A stretch of 64,000 nt of DNA from DOZZ01 sp963792655. Its GTDB lineage: Bacteria > Acidobacteriota > Terriglobia > Bryobacterales > Bryobacteraceae. The position numbers were made by a program, and so were the translations under genes. The stretch spans positions 1 through 64,000 of the forward strand of contig CAWBWU010000005.1 in assembly GCA_963792655.1 (NCBI GenBank), written 5' to 3'. Of the stretch, positions 1-13,273 are shown piece after piece; within the stretch, counting starts at the first letter, position 1; the number at the start of each line of letters is the position of its first letter. The notes beneath the pieces were generated by a model. That model was not told the origin of the DNA and did no database searches. It saw only the letters and a list, made by a program, of their open reading frames with translations.

Positions 1-263
1 CATCGATACGTTGATCCTGGGCTGCACGCATTACCCGGTGTTGCGCGCCGTGATTCAAGACGTGATGGGCGAGAACGTGACGTTGGTCGAGAGCACAGGT
101 CACAGCCGAAGTGGTGAAGGCCGCGCTGCCGGAGAACGGCGATCAGTCACCCGGGAGAATCCAACATTTTGTTACTGGCAACCTCTTGGCGTACCAGCAC
201 TCCGCGCAAGTGATCGGCGGAGTCGAAGGGGAGATGCAGTGGCTGGATGTGACGAGTCTGTAG
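1..263 (+). CDS. murI: Glutamate racemase, C-terminal part (one frameshift)
   Basis: This is the 3' end of a gene that begins before the window. Glutamate racemase makes D-glutamate in the cytoplasm for peptidoglycan. The motif DTLILGCTHYP at the left edge holds the second catalytic cysteine of the family. The reading frame starts at base 2 and breaks near base 95. A one-base shift restores a typical tail (AQVTAEVVKAALPENG, then GNLLAYQHSAQVIGG) ending in TAG at 261-263. Loss of a single base in an AGCGCACAG-like stretch would explain the break. The upstream two thirds of the protein cannot be seen. Confidence 0.85.
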
Positions 264-308
264 TTCTCAGTGATCGCAATCACAGGTCGGCTTTTGCGCG
301 AGCGCTAC

Positions 309-531
309 TCACCCCTTATGCCCTGACTCCTGCATCGAGCCAGCTTTGTACTCTAGCCCGCGAAGATTGGTCGGGTTTAGAAATCGTGGTGTGTTCCAAC
401 ATGCGCCAGATGCGAAGCTGTCCGTCACCGCCGTATAAGTGCGCTCTGCCGTGAATAGCAAAACACGAATCCGCCGCGCGCGATGACAGCGTAGCCGCAG
501 CAAACAGGAGGATACGTCCGAGAAGTGGCAC
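309..531 (-). CDS. Possible small secreted protein, frameshifted
   Basis: A short minus-strand reading frame starts with a hydrophobic leader (GRILLFAAATLSSRAAD) that looks like a signal peptide. It continues with CFAIHGRAHLYGGDGQLRIW. After this the protein pattern seems to jump frame near base 395, where another frame reads HVGTHHDF. I believe this resembles small exported acidobacterial proteins, but I cannot name a family. The surrounding bases are full of indels, so both ends are uncertain. It may equally be a decayed gene. Confidence 0.35.
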
Positions 532-899
532 CTTTCAGCATAGGTCGGATTATGTCTCGAAACGAGACGTTATCCTTGGCGGCACTGCTTTGCTCGCGTG
601 CGCGATACGCCACCCATCGTGAAGACACGAATTCCGCGCTACGAAGGTTCGATGCGACTGCCCGTTTGAAGCAGGTGCGCGACATTCGGGCGCTGGTAGT
701 AAGCGCGAAGCAGGACGTCATCTTCCCGCAACGCTTGTGGAATCGCGCTAGCGGCCAGAATCAAGGGTTCGCCTATAGCGAGATTCCCGATGCCGCGCAT
801 GGAGTCACAATTCAATGCGCCGAAACGGTGAACCGGCTGTCCAGTGAGCACTTCGCAACTGCCGGGGGTCATAGGTCAGATGAGCCGTTGCGAATCTAA
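525..899 (+). pseudogene. Alpha/beta-hydrolase C-terminal remnant
   Basis: The translated frame carries a segment typical of the end of an alpha/beta hydrolase: a beta strand plus acid residue (RALVVSAKQDVIFP), then the catalytic-histidine region (EIPDAAHGVTIQ) and a final helix (CAETVNRLSSEHF). Nothing upstream supplies the nucleophile elbow or oxyanion loop, because bases 264-520 hold no matching frame. It is therefore either a gene fragment or a gene destroyed by sequencing indels. The substrate is unknown. Its first 40 residues do not look like a genuine N-terminus. Confidence 0.45.
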
Positions 900-1062
900 G
901 GTTCATCGCCGCAAAAGCAGCGCAGAAGCGGCGGCTCGAATTCCAGTCGACTGCGGGTACGGCGTCATCATGGCGATCTGTGCGCGAAGAACGAATCACT
1001 CTCAACCACCCTCAGGGTTCCGCCACATCGAGGATGTCGGGTTGTATCATGTTGGCCATTCG

Positions 1063-2645
1063 ATGAGCACGTCAGCTTCTCCGGTCACAGACGCACGGTT
1101 TGGTAGCTTGCCCCACAAGAGTTGGACGATCGCAGCTTGGGCAACGGTGGCGGCCTTCTCAGTAGTTTTCACGTATGTGTTCACGCTGGCGTTAGGTCTG
1201 GTGCTGGCCGGGTTCGGCTTGCTAGTGACAGTCGCCTCGCTCACCCAACTTTCCTTCTTAGGAATTCTACTCGGAGCGGCGGCATTGCTTCTCGGAGTGA
1301 CGGTGCTTTGGTCGATGATTCCGCGCAGGCTTAAGGGAAGGGTGGAGCGGAGCTCTCATTGAACTCTCGTCTGAGAAGCGCTTCGCCGCAGAACTCGAGG
1401 CAATGGCGCGGTCAATGGGCGAGCGGTCCGACCGATGTGTATCTGATTGCGGCTCCCAACGCGGCGGTCGTGCAGTTCGGGTGCCAGCGGACAATGCTGC
1501 TGGGACTGCCGCTCATGCAATTGCTTACAGTTTCACAGTTTCGGGCCGTCATTGCGCATGAATTCGCCCCACTATTATGGAGGCGACACGCAACTGACCT
1601 GGGTGTTCAAAGCGCGGGATAACCTGGCGCGGGTGCTGGTGAATCTCACCAGTAATTCAGCGGTCGTCTCGCTACTTAAGAGTTCCGCGCTGGGCGCGCT
1701 GCTGCATATCGCAGTAACCCGTGGACTAACTTTGTATTGGAACTTGCTGGCCAAAGGCGCGCAATATGTCTCGCGACAGCAAGAGTTCCGGTGCGATGAG
1801 CTCGCGTGTTACGTAGCGGGGTCAGAAAATTTGGAACAAGGACTGTGCAGCGTACAACGGGCAGTAGCGGGCTGCACGCAGTACTGGAAGCAGGTCGGGG
1901 CAGCCATCGCGGATGGAGTGCGGCCGCCGCTAGCGGACGGATTCGCGCGTTTCATGGAAACGCCGGAGATCGCAGCGGCAGCCGAAGCGTATACGTTAGC
2001 CCAGGTAATCGAGCAAGAAAGGGGGATCGATCGGATTCACATCCGCCCTTGAGCGCGCGGTTACGCAAGATCCGACAGTTGGGCATTCGCACGGCCGACC
2101 AAGACGATCGGCCCGCTACGGCGCTGATTGTTGATCTGCCGAGGTTAGAGTCGGGCTTGCTGCAGGCGCTCGTCCCTGGCGCGAACGTCTGCGAGTTGAA
2201 AACCGCAAGTTGGGATACTCTCGGGAGGGAGGTCTACTTGCCTATATGGCGCCGGCAGATCGAACCTCTAGTGAGACACATCGAGCCCTGCACAATGACG
2301 GCGCTGCCCGTACTGGTGGGGGCATTGCCCGAACTCGCAAGCAGCATCCCCGACGAGCCAGGTAATCTGCCGACAAGGCAACAGAGGGTGATTCGGGCGG
2401 CTTACTTGCTGAAACTAGTACTCACTCTGGCGTTGATAGACAGCGGGTGGCAACTGCACTTTCAGCCGGGGCAATTCTACTTGACGCGAGACGTAGAGAG
2501 GCTCGACCCCGCTCGAGTGATCGTAGATATTCAGAGCGGAGCAATCACAGTTCCTGGTTGGGACGCCTACTGCGACAAGCTCGCAATCGCAAAGTGCGCA
2601 TTGGTAGATAGTGAAAAGCGGCGGACGTCAGCGCCTTTGCACTAG
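1063..2645 (+). CDS. M48-type membrane metallopeptidase, frameshifted
   Basis: A probable HtpX/Ste24-like zinc peptidase anchored in the inner membrane. The N-terminal part (from ATG 1063) has two hydrophobic hairpins around residues 22-95. The peptidase core reads VYLIAAPNAAVVQFG, then the zinc motif HEFAH followed by YYGGDTQL once one extra C near 1575 is removed. A later EFRCDELAC segment supplies the third zinc ligand, and a SHPPLSARL segment matches the substrate-side end of the family. Four frame changes, near 1350, 1430, 1575 and 2047, interrupt an otherwise continuous protein of about 525 residues. The last 200 residues (to 2645) are not a recognised domain. Single-base indels are more likely than real decay, given the state of neighbouring genes. 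Confidence 0.7.
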
Positions 2646-2786
2646 GCATATAGAAAGGCCGATGACCTGTCGCGTGTTGAAGAGCCAATGAACACTGACC
2701 GTGTGCAATCCACAGCAACGGGCGGGCGCAAGAGCGGGGTTTACAGGAATATTTATCAGCGGCTTATCGTGATGTGAAAATCCCTG

Positions 2787-3059
2787 CTACCCACGCTGCA
2801 ATAAGTTCCACCCTGACCCCGGTTTGTACTCGGCCAACACCGCCTTCGCCCTCTCCTCATCTTCCGGCAGCACATAGAAGAACGCGCCTACACGCTCTGT
2901 CCGGAACACGATGCCCGAAACATACTTATCCGGCTCGACCCCGTAGTCCACTCCGGCGTCGGTCAGGGCTTTCTCGAAGGCGAGTGCATCGTCCAGCCGT
3001 TTCGCGATGTGGATCAGTTGCGGCTCATGTCCTTCGAAGTAATCTGCTTCGCGCTTCAT
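2787..3059 (-). CDS. Small conserved hypothetical protein (DUF2007-like?)
   Basis: A 90-residue acidic soluble protein with no signal peptide or membrane segment. The ATG at 3059 is preferred over the longer upstream extension, because the sequence before it is low-quality basic peptide. The pattern of an early strand, a helix that adds or removes residues (DDALAFEKALTDAGV) and a final helix (DEERAKAVLAEY) resembles the alpha/beta fold of small DUF2007-type proteins. That match is tentative and I assign no function. It is divergent from dprA, with about 55 bases between the two starts. Confidence 0.6.
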   Translation of the reverse strand: MKREADYFEGHEPQLIHIAKRLDDALAFEKALTDAGVDYGVEPDKYVSGIVFRTERVGAFFYVLPEDEERAKAVLAEYKPGSGWNLLQRG

Positions 3060-3114
3060 CTTGTGGGTGTGAGATTTCCGGCTTGAACGCCGCACCCACC
3101 ATCTTAGGAGATCT

Positions 3115-4310
3115 ATGCCCGCTGCCTGCCAGATGACCCGCGAAGAGGAACTGCACTGGCTCGCCCTGACCATGGTTCCGGCCTCGGGACGCGGCGAGCG
3201 AAGCATGCTGATCGGCAGTTCCGCGCGCCCGAAGCGATCTTCCGCGCTTCACCAGCGAGCTCGAAAGCGTCCGGGATCAGAGGGGCGGCTGGCCCGGAGC
3301 ATCTCGAGCGGCTGCTCTTTTGAAGAGGCGGCGCAGCAACGGCAAAGAATGCTGAGACGCGGCAGCCGCGGTGATTCCACATCAGCAGCCCGCGCTACCC
3401 GCCGCGCTGCGCGAGATCTTCGATCCGCCGGTCCTGCTGTTCGCGCGCGGCAATGTGGCGATCTGCTCGCGCGTCCGGCTATTTCGCGGTCGTCGGGACA
3501 CGCCGGCCGACACCTTACGGAATCGGCCGCTGCAGAGCGCTTTCGCGGCCGATCTGTGCGAAGCGCGGGACTCACCATTGTCAGCGGCATGGCACGCGGC
3601 ATCGATACGGCCGCACACCGCGCGACGCTCGCCGCAGGCGGCAATACGGTTGCAGTGCTCGGCTGCGGCGTGGACATCGTGTATCCCTCGGAGAACCGTA
3701 GGCTGGCAGCCGAAATTGTAGCCAAAGGCTGATGCTCTCCGAATTCCCGATGGGCGCCATCGCGTTCCCGCAAAATTTTCCCATCCGCAACCGCATCATC
3801 AGCGGCATGAGCTGTCGGCGCTGCTGGTGGTCGAAGGTGCGCAGTACAGCGGCTCGTCCATCACCGCCAAGCTCGCGCTCGACCAGGGACGCGAGGTGTT
3901 CGCGGTGCCCGGCAACATCACCTCCAAGATGAGCTGGGGGCCCAATCTGCTCATCAAACAGGGCGCGCGGCTGGTTCAGGATTGGAACGACATCATGGTC
4001 GATCTGCCCTCGAAAGTCCGCCTTGCACTCATCGACGAAGGCCGTGCATCGCCTTTTGGATCAAGTCACTTACACCTGCGCCGAATCTTCTGACGACGGG
4101 CCTGCATCTTTACCGGTACGGTCCCCAGGCGGATGTCTGCAGGCGTCTTTTGCAGGAACTTCAGTTCGACGCGCCCGTACACATCTGGATACGCTCATGG
4201 AGACGGTGGACCGTTGTTCCCCGTCTGAGCTCATCGCCTGCTCTTTTCGAGCTGGAGATGTCCGGGCTGGTGCGACAGCCCCCGGAAAGAACTTTGTTAA
4301 AGTGTGGTGA
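3115..4310 (+). CDS. dprA: DNA processing protein DprA (many frameshifts)
   Basis: DprA/Smf loads RecA on incoming single-stranded DNA during natural transformation. The N-terminus (MTREEELHWLALTMVP) matches the family's SAM-like region. The Rossmann-like core is clear in pieces: SGMARGIDTAAH, AVLGCGVDIVYP, NFPIRNRIISGMS, then GREVFAVPGN. The C-terminal winged-helix tail is visible as CSPSELIA and ends with GKNFVKVW at 4310. Pieces lie in all three forward frames, with about ten single-base breaks. I use ATG 3115, which has AGGAG four bases upstream; ATG 3133 is a good alternative because most homologues start at MTREE. Convergent or decayed function cannot be excluded, but the motifs are intact apart from the indels. 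Confidence 0.8.
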
Positions 4311-4378
4311 CCGAACGTTGGGTGAGGCAGTACTCCGGTGCTCATGGCTGGAATCTGCGAAAGTGGGTGTGAGCAGTC

Positions 4379-6809
<2,431 letters not shown>

Positions 6810-6813
<4 letters not shown>

Positions 6814-7526
6814 TCGTAAACCCGGTGCAGTAGCAGCTTCAGATCTTCCCACGCTTCGCGTTTTGCACTCTGGTTATACGGGCGCAGCAAATACGAAGGG
6901 TGGAAGGTCACCATCAACGGAATACCGTTCCACTGGTGCCAGCGCCCGCGTAGCTTGGTGACGCCGTCTTTACCACCCAACAGTGCTTTGGCGGCGGTGG
7001 AACCAAGCGCGCAGATCGCCGTGGGCTGAATCACCGAAAGCTGCCGGAACAGAAACGCGCCGCACGTCTCCATCTCATCCGTCTCGGGCGTGCGGTTCTC
7101 GGGCGGCCTGCACTTGACGACGTTGCAGATGTAAACCTGATCGCGTTTGATCGGGATGCCTTCTTTTTCCGAGGTGCCTTCGATCATCTGCGTCAGCAAC
7201 TGCCCTGCCCGGCCAACGAACGGAAGCCCTTGCTCATCTTCGTCGGCGCCGGGGCCTTCACCCACGAACACCATCCGCGCGTGCTCGTCGCCGCTCCCGA
7301 ACACAATCTTGTTGCGCTTCAGATGCAGACGGCAGCGCGTACAGTCGCCAATGTCTTCACGGATACGAAGGAGCGTGTCACCTGCAGGCGCCATGCTGGG
7401 CAACGGCTCTGCCGCCGCAGCCGCGACGGGCGCAATGGGAACTGCCGGCTCGGGCATTAAATACAGCTCCTTGATGCCGAGATCCCGATAGAACTCCAAC
7501 TGCCGGCGCAGTTCTTCAGGACTCAT
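6810..7526 (-). CDS. Uracil-DNA glycosylase, family 4 (iron-sulfur)
   Basis: Removes uracil from DNA at the start of base-excision repair. The 238-residue protein has an iron-sulfur cluster cysteine pair in CTRCRLH, motif A as GEGPGADEDEQGLPFVG, a third cysteine in CRPPENR, and motif B as HPSYLLRP. These are hallmarks of family 4 enzymes, often annotated as bacteriophage SPO1 polymerase-like. A proline/alanine-rich linker (residues 27-55) follows an N-terminal helix that is common in this family. ATG 7526 overlaps the stop of coaBC in an ATGA arrangement, so the two are probably translationally coupled. The longer open frame upstream is a frameshifted tail of coaBC and not part of this protein. 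Confidence 0.9.
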
Positions 7527-8736
7527 CTGGCAGTGCGTGCCCCGCGCAACGCGGGAATCTGATCGAGGATCTTGCCTGCAATGCTGCGCTTGGAAGCGCG
7601 CGCGAGCTTTAGCGGCGCCACGCCATGGCGCACGAGCGTAACTTCGTTTTGTTCGACTGTCGAAACCTGTGCCCGCACCGCCAACGTGATTCGCCACGAT
7701 CATGTCGCAATGCTTAGATTCCAGCTTGCGCAGCGCTTCGGCTTCCAGGTCATCCGTCTCCGCCGCAAACCCGATCAGCACGCGATCGCCTTTCAAACGC
7801 CCCACTTCCGCGAGGATGTCCGGTGCTGCTTCAAGTGCAAGCGTCATCGGCGCGCCCGACTTCTTGATCTTCTGTGTAGCAGGCACCGCAACGCGGTAGT
7901 CGGCAACAGCCGCGCATTTGATCACGATGGTTGCTTCACGCAAATGTTCGAGCACCGCCGTTCGCATCTCTTCGGCAGTGGTGACCGGTATAAACGAACA
8001 CCGGCTGGCGGCTCTATCTGCACGGGGCCGGAGATCAGGATCACCTTCGCGCCGCGTGCTTGTGCTTCTTCGGCCAACGCATAGCCCATGCGTGCCCGCT
8101 CGAACGATTCGAGATGTATCGGACCGGATCTATGGCTTCGCGCGTGGGGCCCGCAGTCACGAGCACAGTCTCACCTGCCAGATCGTTCGAACGCGCAAGC
8201 AGTTCAAGCGCAGCACTCGCGATCTCCGCGGGCTCCGCCATGCGCCCGGGTCCAATCGTGCCGCAAGCGAGAAATCCCTGGCCCGGCTCGACAATGCTGT
8301 GCCCGCGCTCGCGCAGCAGCTTCATGTTGTGTTGGGTTGCCGTGTGACTCCACATCACGTCGTTCATCGCGGGCGCGAGCACCACGGGTCCGGCGAACGC
8401 GAGATACAGGGTAGAGAGGAAGTCGTCAGCGATGCCGTGAGCAAACTTCGCGAGCACGTTGGCTGTCGCCGGAGCAATCAGCAACAGGTCGTGATCTTTC
8501 GCGACGCGGATGTGCTCGACAGCGCTCGATAGCGTGCCTTCGGGAGTACTGGTCGAAAAAAGACTGGTGATGACTTTGCGGCCGGTGAGCGTAGCAAACG
8601 TCAGTGGCTGGATGAACTCGGTTGCGGCCGAGGTCATGACGCACTGCACTTCGGCGCCATTCTGAATCAGGATGCGCGTTAGTTCCGCAGCCTTATACGC
8701 TGCAATGCCGCCGCCGACACCGAGAACCACGCGCAT
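7523..8736 (-). CDS. coaBC: Bifunctional phosphopantothenoylcysteine decarboxylase/synthetase (frameshifted)
   Basis: Two steps of coenzyme A synthesis. The CoaC flavoprotein half is intact from ATG 8736 (VVLGVGGGIAAYKAAEL, APATANVLAKFAHGIADD, LAPAMNDVMW, and the cysteine loop ACGTIGPGRM). The CoaB half starts with LVTAGPTREAIDPVRYISNR. It is then broken near 8090, 7985 and 7640; the pieces include AAVADYRVAVP and GFAAETDD. The natural tail in the last frame ends with GARTAR and a TGA that overlaps the udg ATG. Three or more indels in an essential gene suggest sequence errors. It sits 15 bases downstream of rpoZ in the same operon. Confidence 0.88.
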
Positions 8737-8751
8737 GGCGTTCGCTGACGC

Positions 8752-8997
8752 TTAGACCGTTTCTTCTTCCGGCAGCACCAACTCCTCTTCGGTTCCGGGG
8801 ATGTGGTACTTCACCAGACCGCGGCGCGCTTCTTCGACCGCGATTACCGTGGCCTTCTTCGACGAGGTCGGCAGGATCGGACGCTGCCCACCCTGCAACT
8901 GGCGCGCGCGTTTCGCGGCGACGATGATGAAACGGTAAGTGCTCTGTTCGGCGTCATCCGGCAGCGAGCAGTGGGCGTTGTTACGAACTCTTTCCAT
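8752..8997 (-). CDS. rpoZ: RNA polymerase omega subunit
   Basis: An 81-residue omega subunit, which helps assemble the beta-prime subunit of RNA polymerase. The core YRFIIVAAKRARQLQGG is diagnostic, followed by a short acidic tail (EEELVLPEEETV). The start overlaps the end of gmk by 17 bases. The gmk-rpoZ-coaBC order is conserved in many bacteria, which supports the call. The chosen ATG gives MERVRNN, a typical beginning. Confidence 0.9.
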   Translation of the reverse strand: MERVRNNAHCSLPDDAEQSTYRFIIVAAKRARQLQGGQRPILPTSSKKATVIAVEEARRGLVKYHIPGTEEELVLPEEETV

Positions 8998-9620
8998 TTG
9001 TGACTTCCTCTTTCACTTCAAACGTCGATAAGATCGGCCGGATCTGGTCTTCGATCCGCTCACGGCGCGACCGCTCCGCAAGCACGATAGACGCCAGCGC
9101 ACGCGATGCAAGATTCAGATCGCGATTGATCAGCACGTAATCGTAAGCCCGATAGTTTTGGATCTCCGACGCCGCATCGCGCAATCGCCGGTCGATCACT
9201 TCCGGCGGATCTTCACTACGAAGCCGCAGCCGCGCTTCCAACTCCTGCCTTGAAGGCGGCAGGATAAAAATGGAGACAGCACCCGGAATGCTTTTCTTCA
9301 ATTGTGACGCACCTTGCACGTCTATGTCGAGCACCAGGTCCGCCCCATCGTTCTCAGCTCGCTGTAAAACGCTTGAGTGGGTTCCGTAATAGTTTCCGAA
9401 TACGTTCGCGTGTTCCAGGAACTCGCCGGCTCGGATGCGGCATCTCGAACTCGTCACGCGTAGTGAAAACGTAGCTCTCCCCGTTGCGCTCGGTGCCTCG
9501 CGGCGCACGCGTCGTGTAGGACACGGAGAACTGCAGGTTGGGTACGTTTTCAAGCAGCCGTCCGACCAATGTCGATTTGCCTGAACCCGACGGCGCAGAG
9601 ATGATAAAGACCGACGTCAT
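8981..9620 (-). CDS. gmk: Guanylate kinase (one frameshift)
   Basis: Phosphorylates GMP to GDP. The P-loop is SAPSGSGKSTL near the N-terminus, followed by the GMP-binding segment SVSYTTRAPRGTERNG. The frame breaks near 9430. After the break the protein resumes with AGEFLEHANVFGNYYGT and continues to the lid and adenine-binding region (LVLDIDVQGASQLKK). The full protein would be about 212 residues, the usual length. ATG 9620 overlaps the yicC stop by four bases (ATGA). One indel in an essential gene is most simply a sequence error. Confidence 0.88.
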
Positions 9621-10516
9621 TCGATATTCAGAGACTGTTCGCGAATCTTATCGATCTCGCTCTTAGCGGCCAACGCCAACTCAGTCATGGTCAGCCCGAC
9701 GTCCCCTAAGCCGCTGGTTTTGGACAGAATCGTATTTGTTTCTCGATTCATTTCCTGCAATAGGAAATCGAGGCGCTTGCCCTTCTCGGTGTTTTCATCA
9801 AGCAGCACGTCGATCTGTGCGGCGTGCGTTTTGAGGCGCACCAGTTCTTCAGCGATGTCGCTGCGGTCGGCCAGAATGGCGGCTTCCTGCACCAGCCTCT
9901 GCGGCTCCACCATGCTGTTGCGCAATAGTTCGCCGAGGCGCTCCCGCAATCGTTTCTGAAACGCGACCGTCGCGGTGGCGCGAATCTTTTCCATCCGTTC
10001 GGCCAGTTCGCGAATGGCGACCGCGCGGCTGTAGATCTCCTCGCAGATCGCCGCGCCCTCGCGATCGCGAAACTGATTAAGCGCGGCAACGGCTTCCATC
10101 ACCGCAGGCAGGACGAATTGCTCGATGCCCGATACAAGTTCCGCGCTGGCTGTAGTCTGCAACATCCCGGGCAGCCGCAGCGCCGCCCCAAGATCCGGAT
10201 TGCGGTTCACGCCTGCTAACTCGCATGCCTCGTGATAAGCCGCAAGCCAACTGGTGAAGAGTTCTCGGTTGAGCGCGCCCGCTTCCGCGGCATTGCTACC
10301 ACTGCGCGCAACGTTCACGATTACCTGCAAGTGTCCGCGCCCGACGCGCTTCTTCAGTTCCGCCCGAATGTCGGACTCCAAATGATCCAACTCCTGCGGG
10401 AGATGAAAATGCAGATCGAGCCCGCGATGATTCACGCTTTTCAAACTGACGCTGAGTTCGCCCGACGCAAGCTGGCGCCGCACCCGGGCGTACCCGGTCA
10501 TGCTACGTACGCTCAA
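9617..10516 (-). CDS. YicC/YloC-family endoribonuclease
   Basis: An intact 299-residue member of the YicC family, described as a stress-related endoribonuclease in Escherichia coli. The signature N-terminus SMTGYAR is present, as is the C-terminal DUF1732 region (EKGKRLDFLLQEMNRE, then NTILSKTSGL). It lies directly upstream of gmk with a four-base overlap, the order seen in many genomes. It also overlaps the ABC exporter stop by four bases. Confidence 0.9.
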   Translation of the reverse strand: MSVRSMTGYARVRRQLASGELSVSLKSVNHRGLDLHFHLPQELDHLESDIRAELKKRVGRGHLQVIVNVARSGSNAAEAGALNRELFTSWLAAYHEACELAGVNRNPDLGAALRLPGMLQTTASAELVSGIEQFVLPAVMEAVAALNQFRDREGAAICEEIYSRAVAIRELAERMEKIRATATVAFQKRLRERLGELLRNSMVEPQRLVQEAAILADRSDIAEELVRLKTHAAQIDVLLDENTEKGKRLDFLLQEMNRETNTILSKTSGLGDVGLTMTELALAAKSEIDKIREQSLNIE

Positions 10517-12333
10517 GAGAGTGCCGCCTCCAGGAATTGCAATTCATGTAGCCGCTGGTAGAGACCGCCGCGCCGCACCAGATCCTCATGCGACCCGGTT
10601 TCGGCGATACGTCCGCGATCCATCACCACAATCTTATCCGCACGCCGTACGGTCGAGAGGCGGTGGGCGATGACAATTGAAGTCCGTCCGGTCATCAGGT
10701 TCGCGATGGCTTGCTGCACCAGCATCTCGGATTCAGTGTCGAGGTGCGACGTGGCCTCGTCCAGAATCAACACCGGTGCGTTTTTCAGAATGGCGCGCGC
10801 GATTGCCAGCCGCTGCCGTTGTCCACCGCTCAGCTTGAGCCCGCGTTCGCCGATCACGGTATCGTAGCCGTTCGGCATGCGCTCGACAAATTCATGCGCA
10901 AGCGCCGCCACAGCAGCCGCTTCGATTTCGGAGCGCTTGACGTTGTCCTGCCGTACGCGATGTTGTTCGCGACCGTATCGTTGAACAGGAATGTATCTTG
11001 AGCGACGATCGCGACCTGCGAACGGATGGAAGCCAGGCGCACGTCACGAACGTCTTGCCCGTCGATCAGCACCGCTCCTTCCGTTACGTCGTGAAAGCGC
11101 GGCAGCAGACTCGCCAGCGTGCTCTTGCCTGCTCCGCTCGGCCCCACCAGCGCGACAATTTCACCGGCGCCGCACGGTCATGTTCAATCCATCGATGGCG
11201 TAAGTATCGGGCGCCGCGGGATACCGGAAGCTGACGTTACGAAATTCGATCGCACGCGAGAAGGGCGCAAGCGGCGGCGCATTTTCTCTCTCGGCAAGAT
11301 CGGCGGGACGGTCAAGATAACCAAACACTTTCTGCGATGCGCCGAGCGCCTGCTGAAAAATGTTGTGAATGCCGGTCAGCCGCTTCACGGGCTCATAGAG
11401 CATGATCAGCGCGACGATGAACGTCGTGAACTGGCCTGCGGTCAATTCGCCCGAGGCGATGTGCGTGCGGGCATAAGAGACCAGACCCACGATCGTCAAA
11501 GCCGCGAAGAGTTCAATGAGCGGTGACGCCGCGGCTTGCTGCAACGTATAGCGCAGGTTCATCCGCAACAGCCGTTTGCCCGCCGCGCGAAAGCGGCCCA
11601 GCTCATATCCTTCCGTGTTGAACGCCTTCACGACAGCGTGCCCCGTGATGGCTTCCTGCATGATGCTGTTGATCTCGCCCGTATAGTCTTGCGTATGCCG
11701 GCTGGTGCGCCGGATGCGGCGGCCGATCTTGGCAGTGGGGATGAGCACGAACGGCAACACCGTCAAGCTCACCAGCGCGAGCTTCCAGTCTTTGTTGATG
11801 ACCGCGAACAGCAGGGCAATCGCGACAAACAACTGGCGCAGGAAGTCCGCAAGCATGCTCGAGAGCGCCACCTGGATCTTGTCGATGTCGTTCAGGATCG
11901 ACGACATCAACTGGCCTGTTGAATTGTTCTCGAAGAACTCCGCGCCGTGCGCCAGCACTTTGCGGAACACCGCATTCCGCATGTCGGTCACGGCGGAATA
12001 GCCGGCATAACTGATCAGGTAGTTCGCAAGATAGTCGAACAAACCCTTTGCAACGAAAACGCCGACTATGCCAATCGAAACCAGCGTCCACACGTCATGC
12101 AGTTCGCCCGGGATCAACTGGTTCAGGGTCACGGCGTGGCCAGACCAGGGAATGTGAAACAAGGTCACGGGCGCGCTTGGCTGGCCGGGTGAAAGCACGC
12201 GGTCGATCAAGGGGCCGATCAGCAGCACCATCAATCCGTGCGCCGCACCGGCGCACGCCATCAGCACTACTGAGATGGAAAGGATGGGCCAGTAGCGGCG
12301 CGAGTAACTGAGCAGCCGCAACCATTCATTCAT
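10513..12333 (-). CDS. msbA: MsbA-like lipid/LPS ABC exporter (frameshifted)
   Basis: A half-size ABC exporter with a six-helix membrane domain fused to an ATPase. The membrane part (residues 1-330, e.g. SVVLMACAGAAHGLMVLLIG) is continuous from 12333. The ATPase has Walker A GPSGAGKST, Q-loop VAIVAQDTFLFND, signature LSGGQRQRLAIA, Walker B VLILDEATSHLD and switch histidine in IVIAHRLSTV. Breaks near 11155 and 10925 put the ATPase in other frames. Position next to an LPS-type glycosyltransferase supports transport of lipid A or LPS core across the inner membrane. A general multidrug role is the alternative. Start and stop both overlap neighbouring genes by four bases. Confidence 0.85.
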
Positions 12334-13273
12334 TGCGCGTGAACCATCAGGCGATCGAGTGCCTGCCGCACGGCATCTTCACCGATCTCGTGCATCGAGC
12401 CACTGGCGACTAAAGTCTCAGCCGTCGTTCGCCACGGCGCCCACGTCACCGGATCGGACGCGCCAAACAGGACCACGCTGGGCACGCCGAAGGCAGCCGC
12501 CATGTGCGCGGGTCCCGAGTCGTTGCCGATAAACAAAGACGCATGGCGCATCAGGAGCTTCACGTGATTCAGAGGCGAGTTGGCAAACGTAGGCCACATC
12601 TGAAATGCGCTGACGTCTTCACCGGGGCCGCTGATGAACACCGGCGTCAACTGATGGTGACGCTTCAAATGTTGCGCGATGCTGCGAAAGAAACGGCGCC
12701 GGCCAGGCTTTGGACACGTGCGATGCCCCGGCGTGAATGATCGCGTAAGGTTCCAGGCTGCGAACTTTCTGCAGCATGTCCTCGGCCGCAGCCTGATCAA
12801 CGAACAGCCGTGCTCTGGGAATTTCCGACTGCGGCACGCCGAGGAAGAACATCGCCGATGCCAGGTGCTCCGCTGTATGCACACGGCGCTCAACCTCAAG
12901 CACTTCTTCCGCACGCGGAATGCGAATGTTGTAGGCCCACTGATTGGAAAAGTGCGCAAAGCCGGCGCGGAAGTCCGCTCCCGAAAGCGCAGTCAGACGC
13001 GCACTGACCGGGCCGCCGTGCAGATTCAAACACAGCAGTCGGATCGAAGCGGCGCAAGCCCCAGAGTGTCGGTTCAATGATTGCGTCGACGTCCGGGTTG
13101 CTCTCGAACACCCCTGCAAAGCGCGGCTCGATGACGACGCCCACATGCAGATCGGGACGCGCGCGCTTCAGCAGATGAATCGCGGGTGTCGTCAGCACTG
13201 CGTCGCCAAGGGACCGCAGGCGGATGATCGCGACTCTGCTGCGCTGCGGCAGCTGATTCAGCACCAGGCTCAA
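12330..13273 (-). CDS. Glycosyltransferase family 9 (heptosyltransferase-like), frameshifted
   Basis: Resembles ADP-heptose:LPS heptosyltransferases that build the inner core of lipopolysaccharide. The N-domain opens with RVAIIRLRSLGDAVLTTPAI and the C-domain carries the nucleotide-sugar motif FIGNDSGPAHMAAAFGVPSV. Pieces lie in three frames, with breaks near 13020 and 12690. The TTG start at 13271-13273 overlaps the stop of the small upstream zinc-ribbon gene; GTG 13264 is an alternative. Location upstream of msbA fits LPS core assembly followed by export. The exact sugar cannot be told from sequence. Confidence 0.82.
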
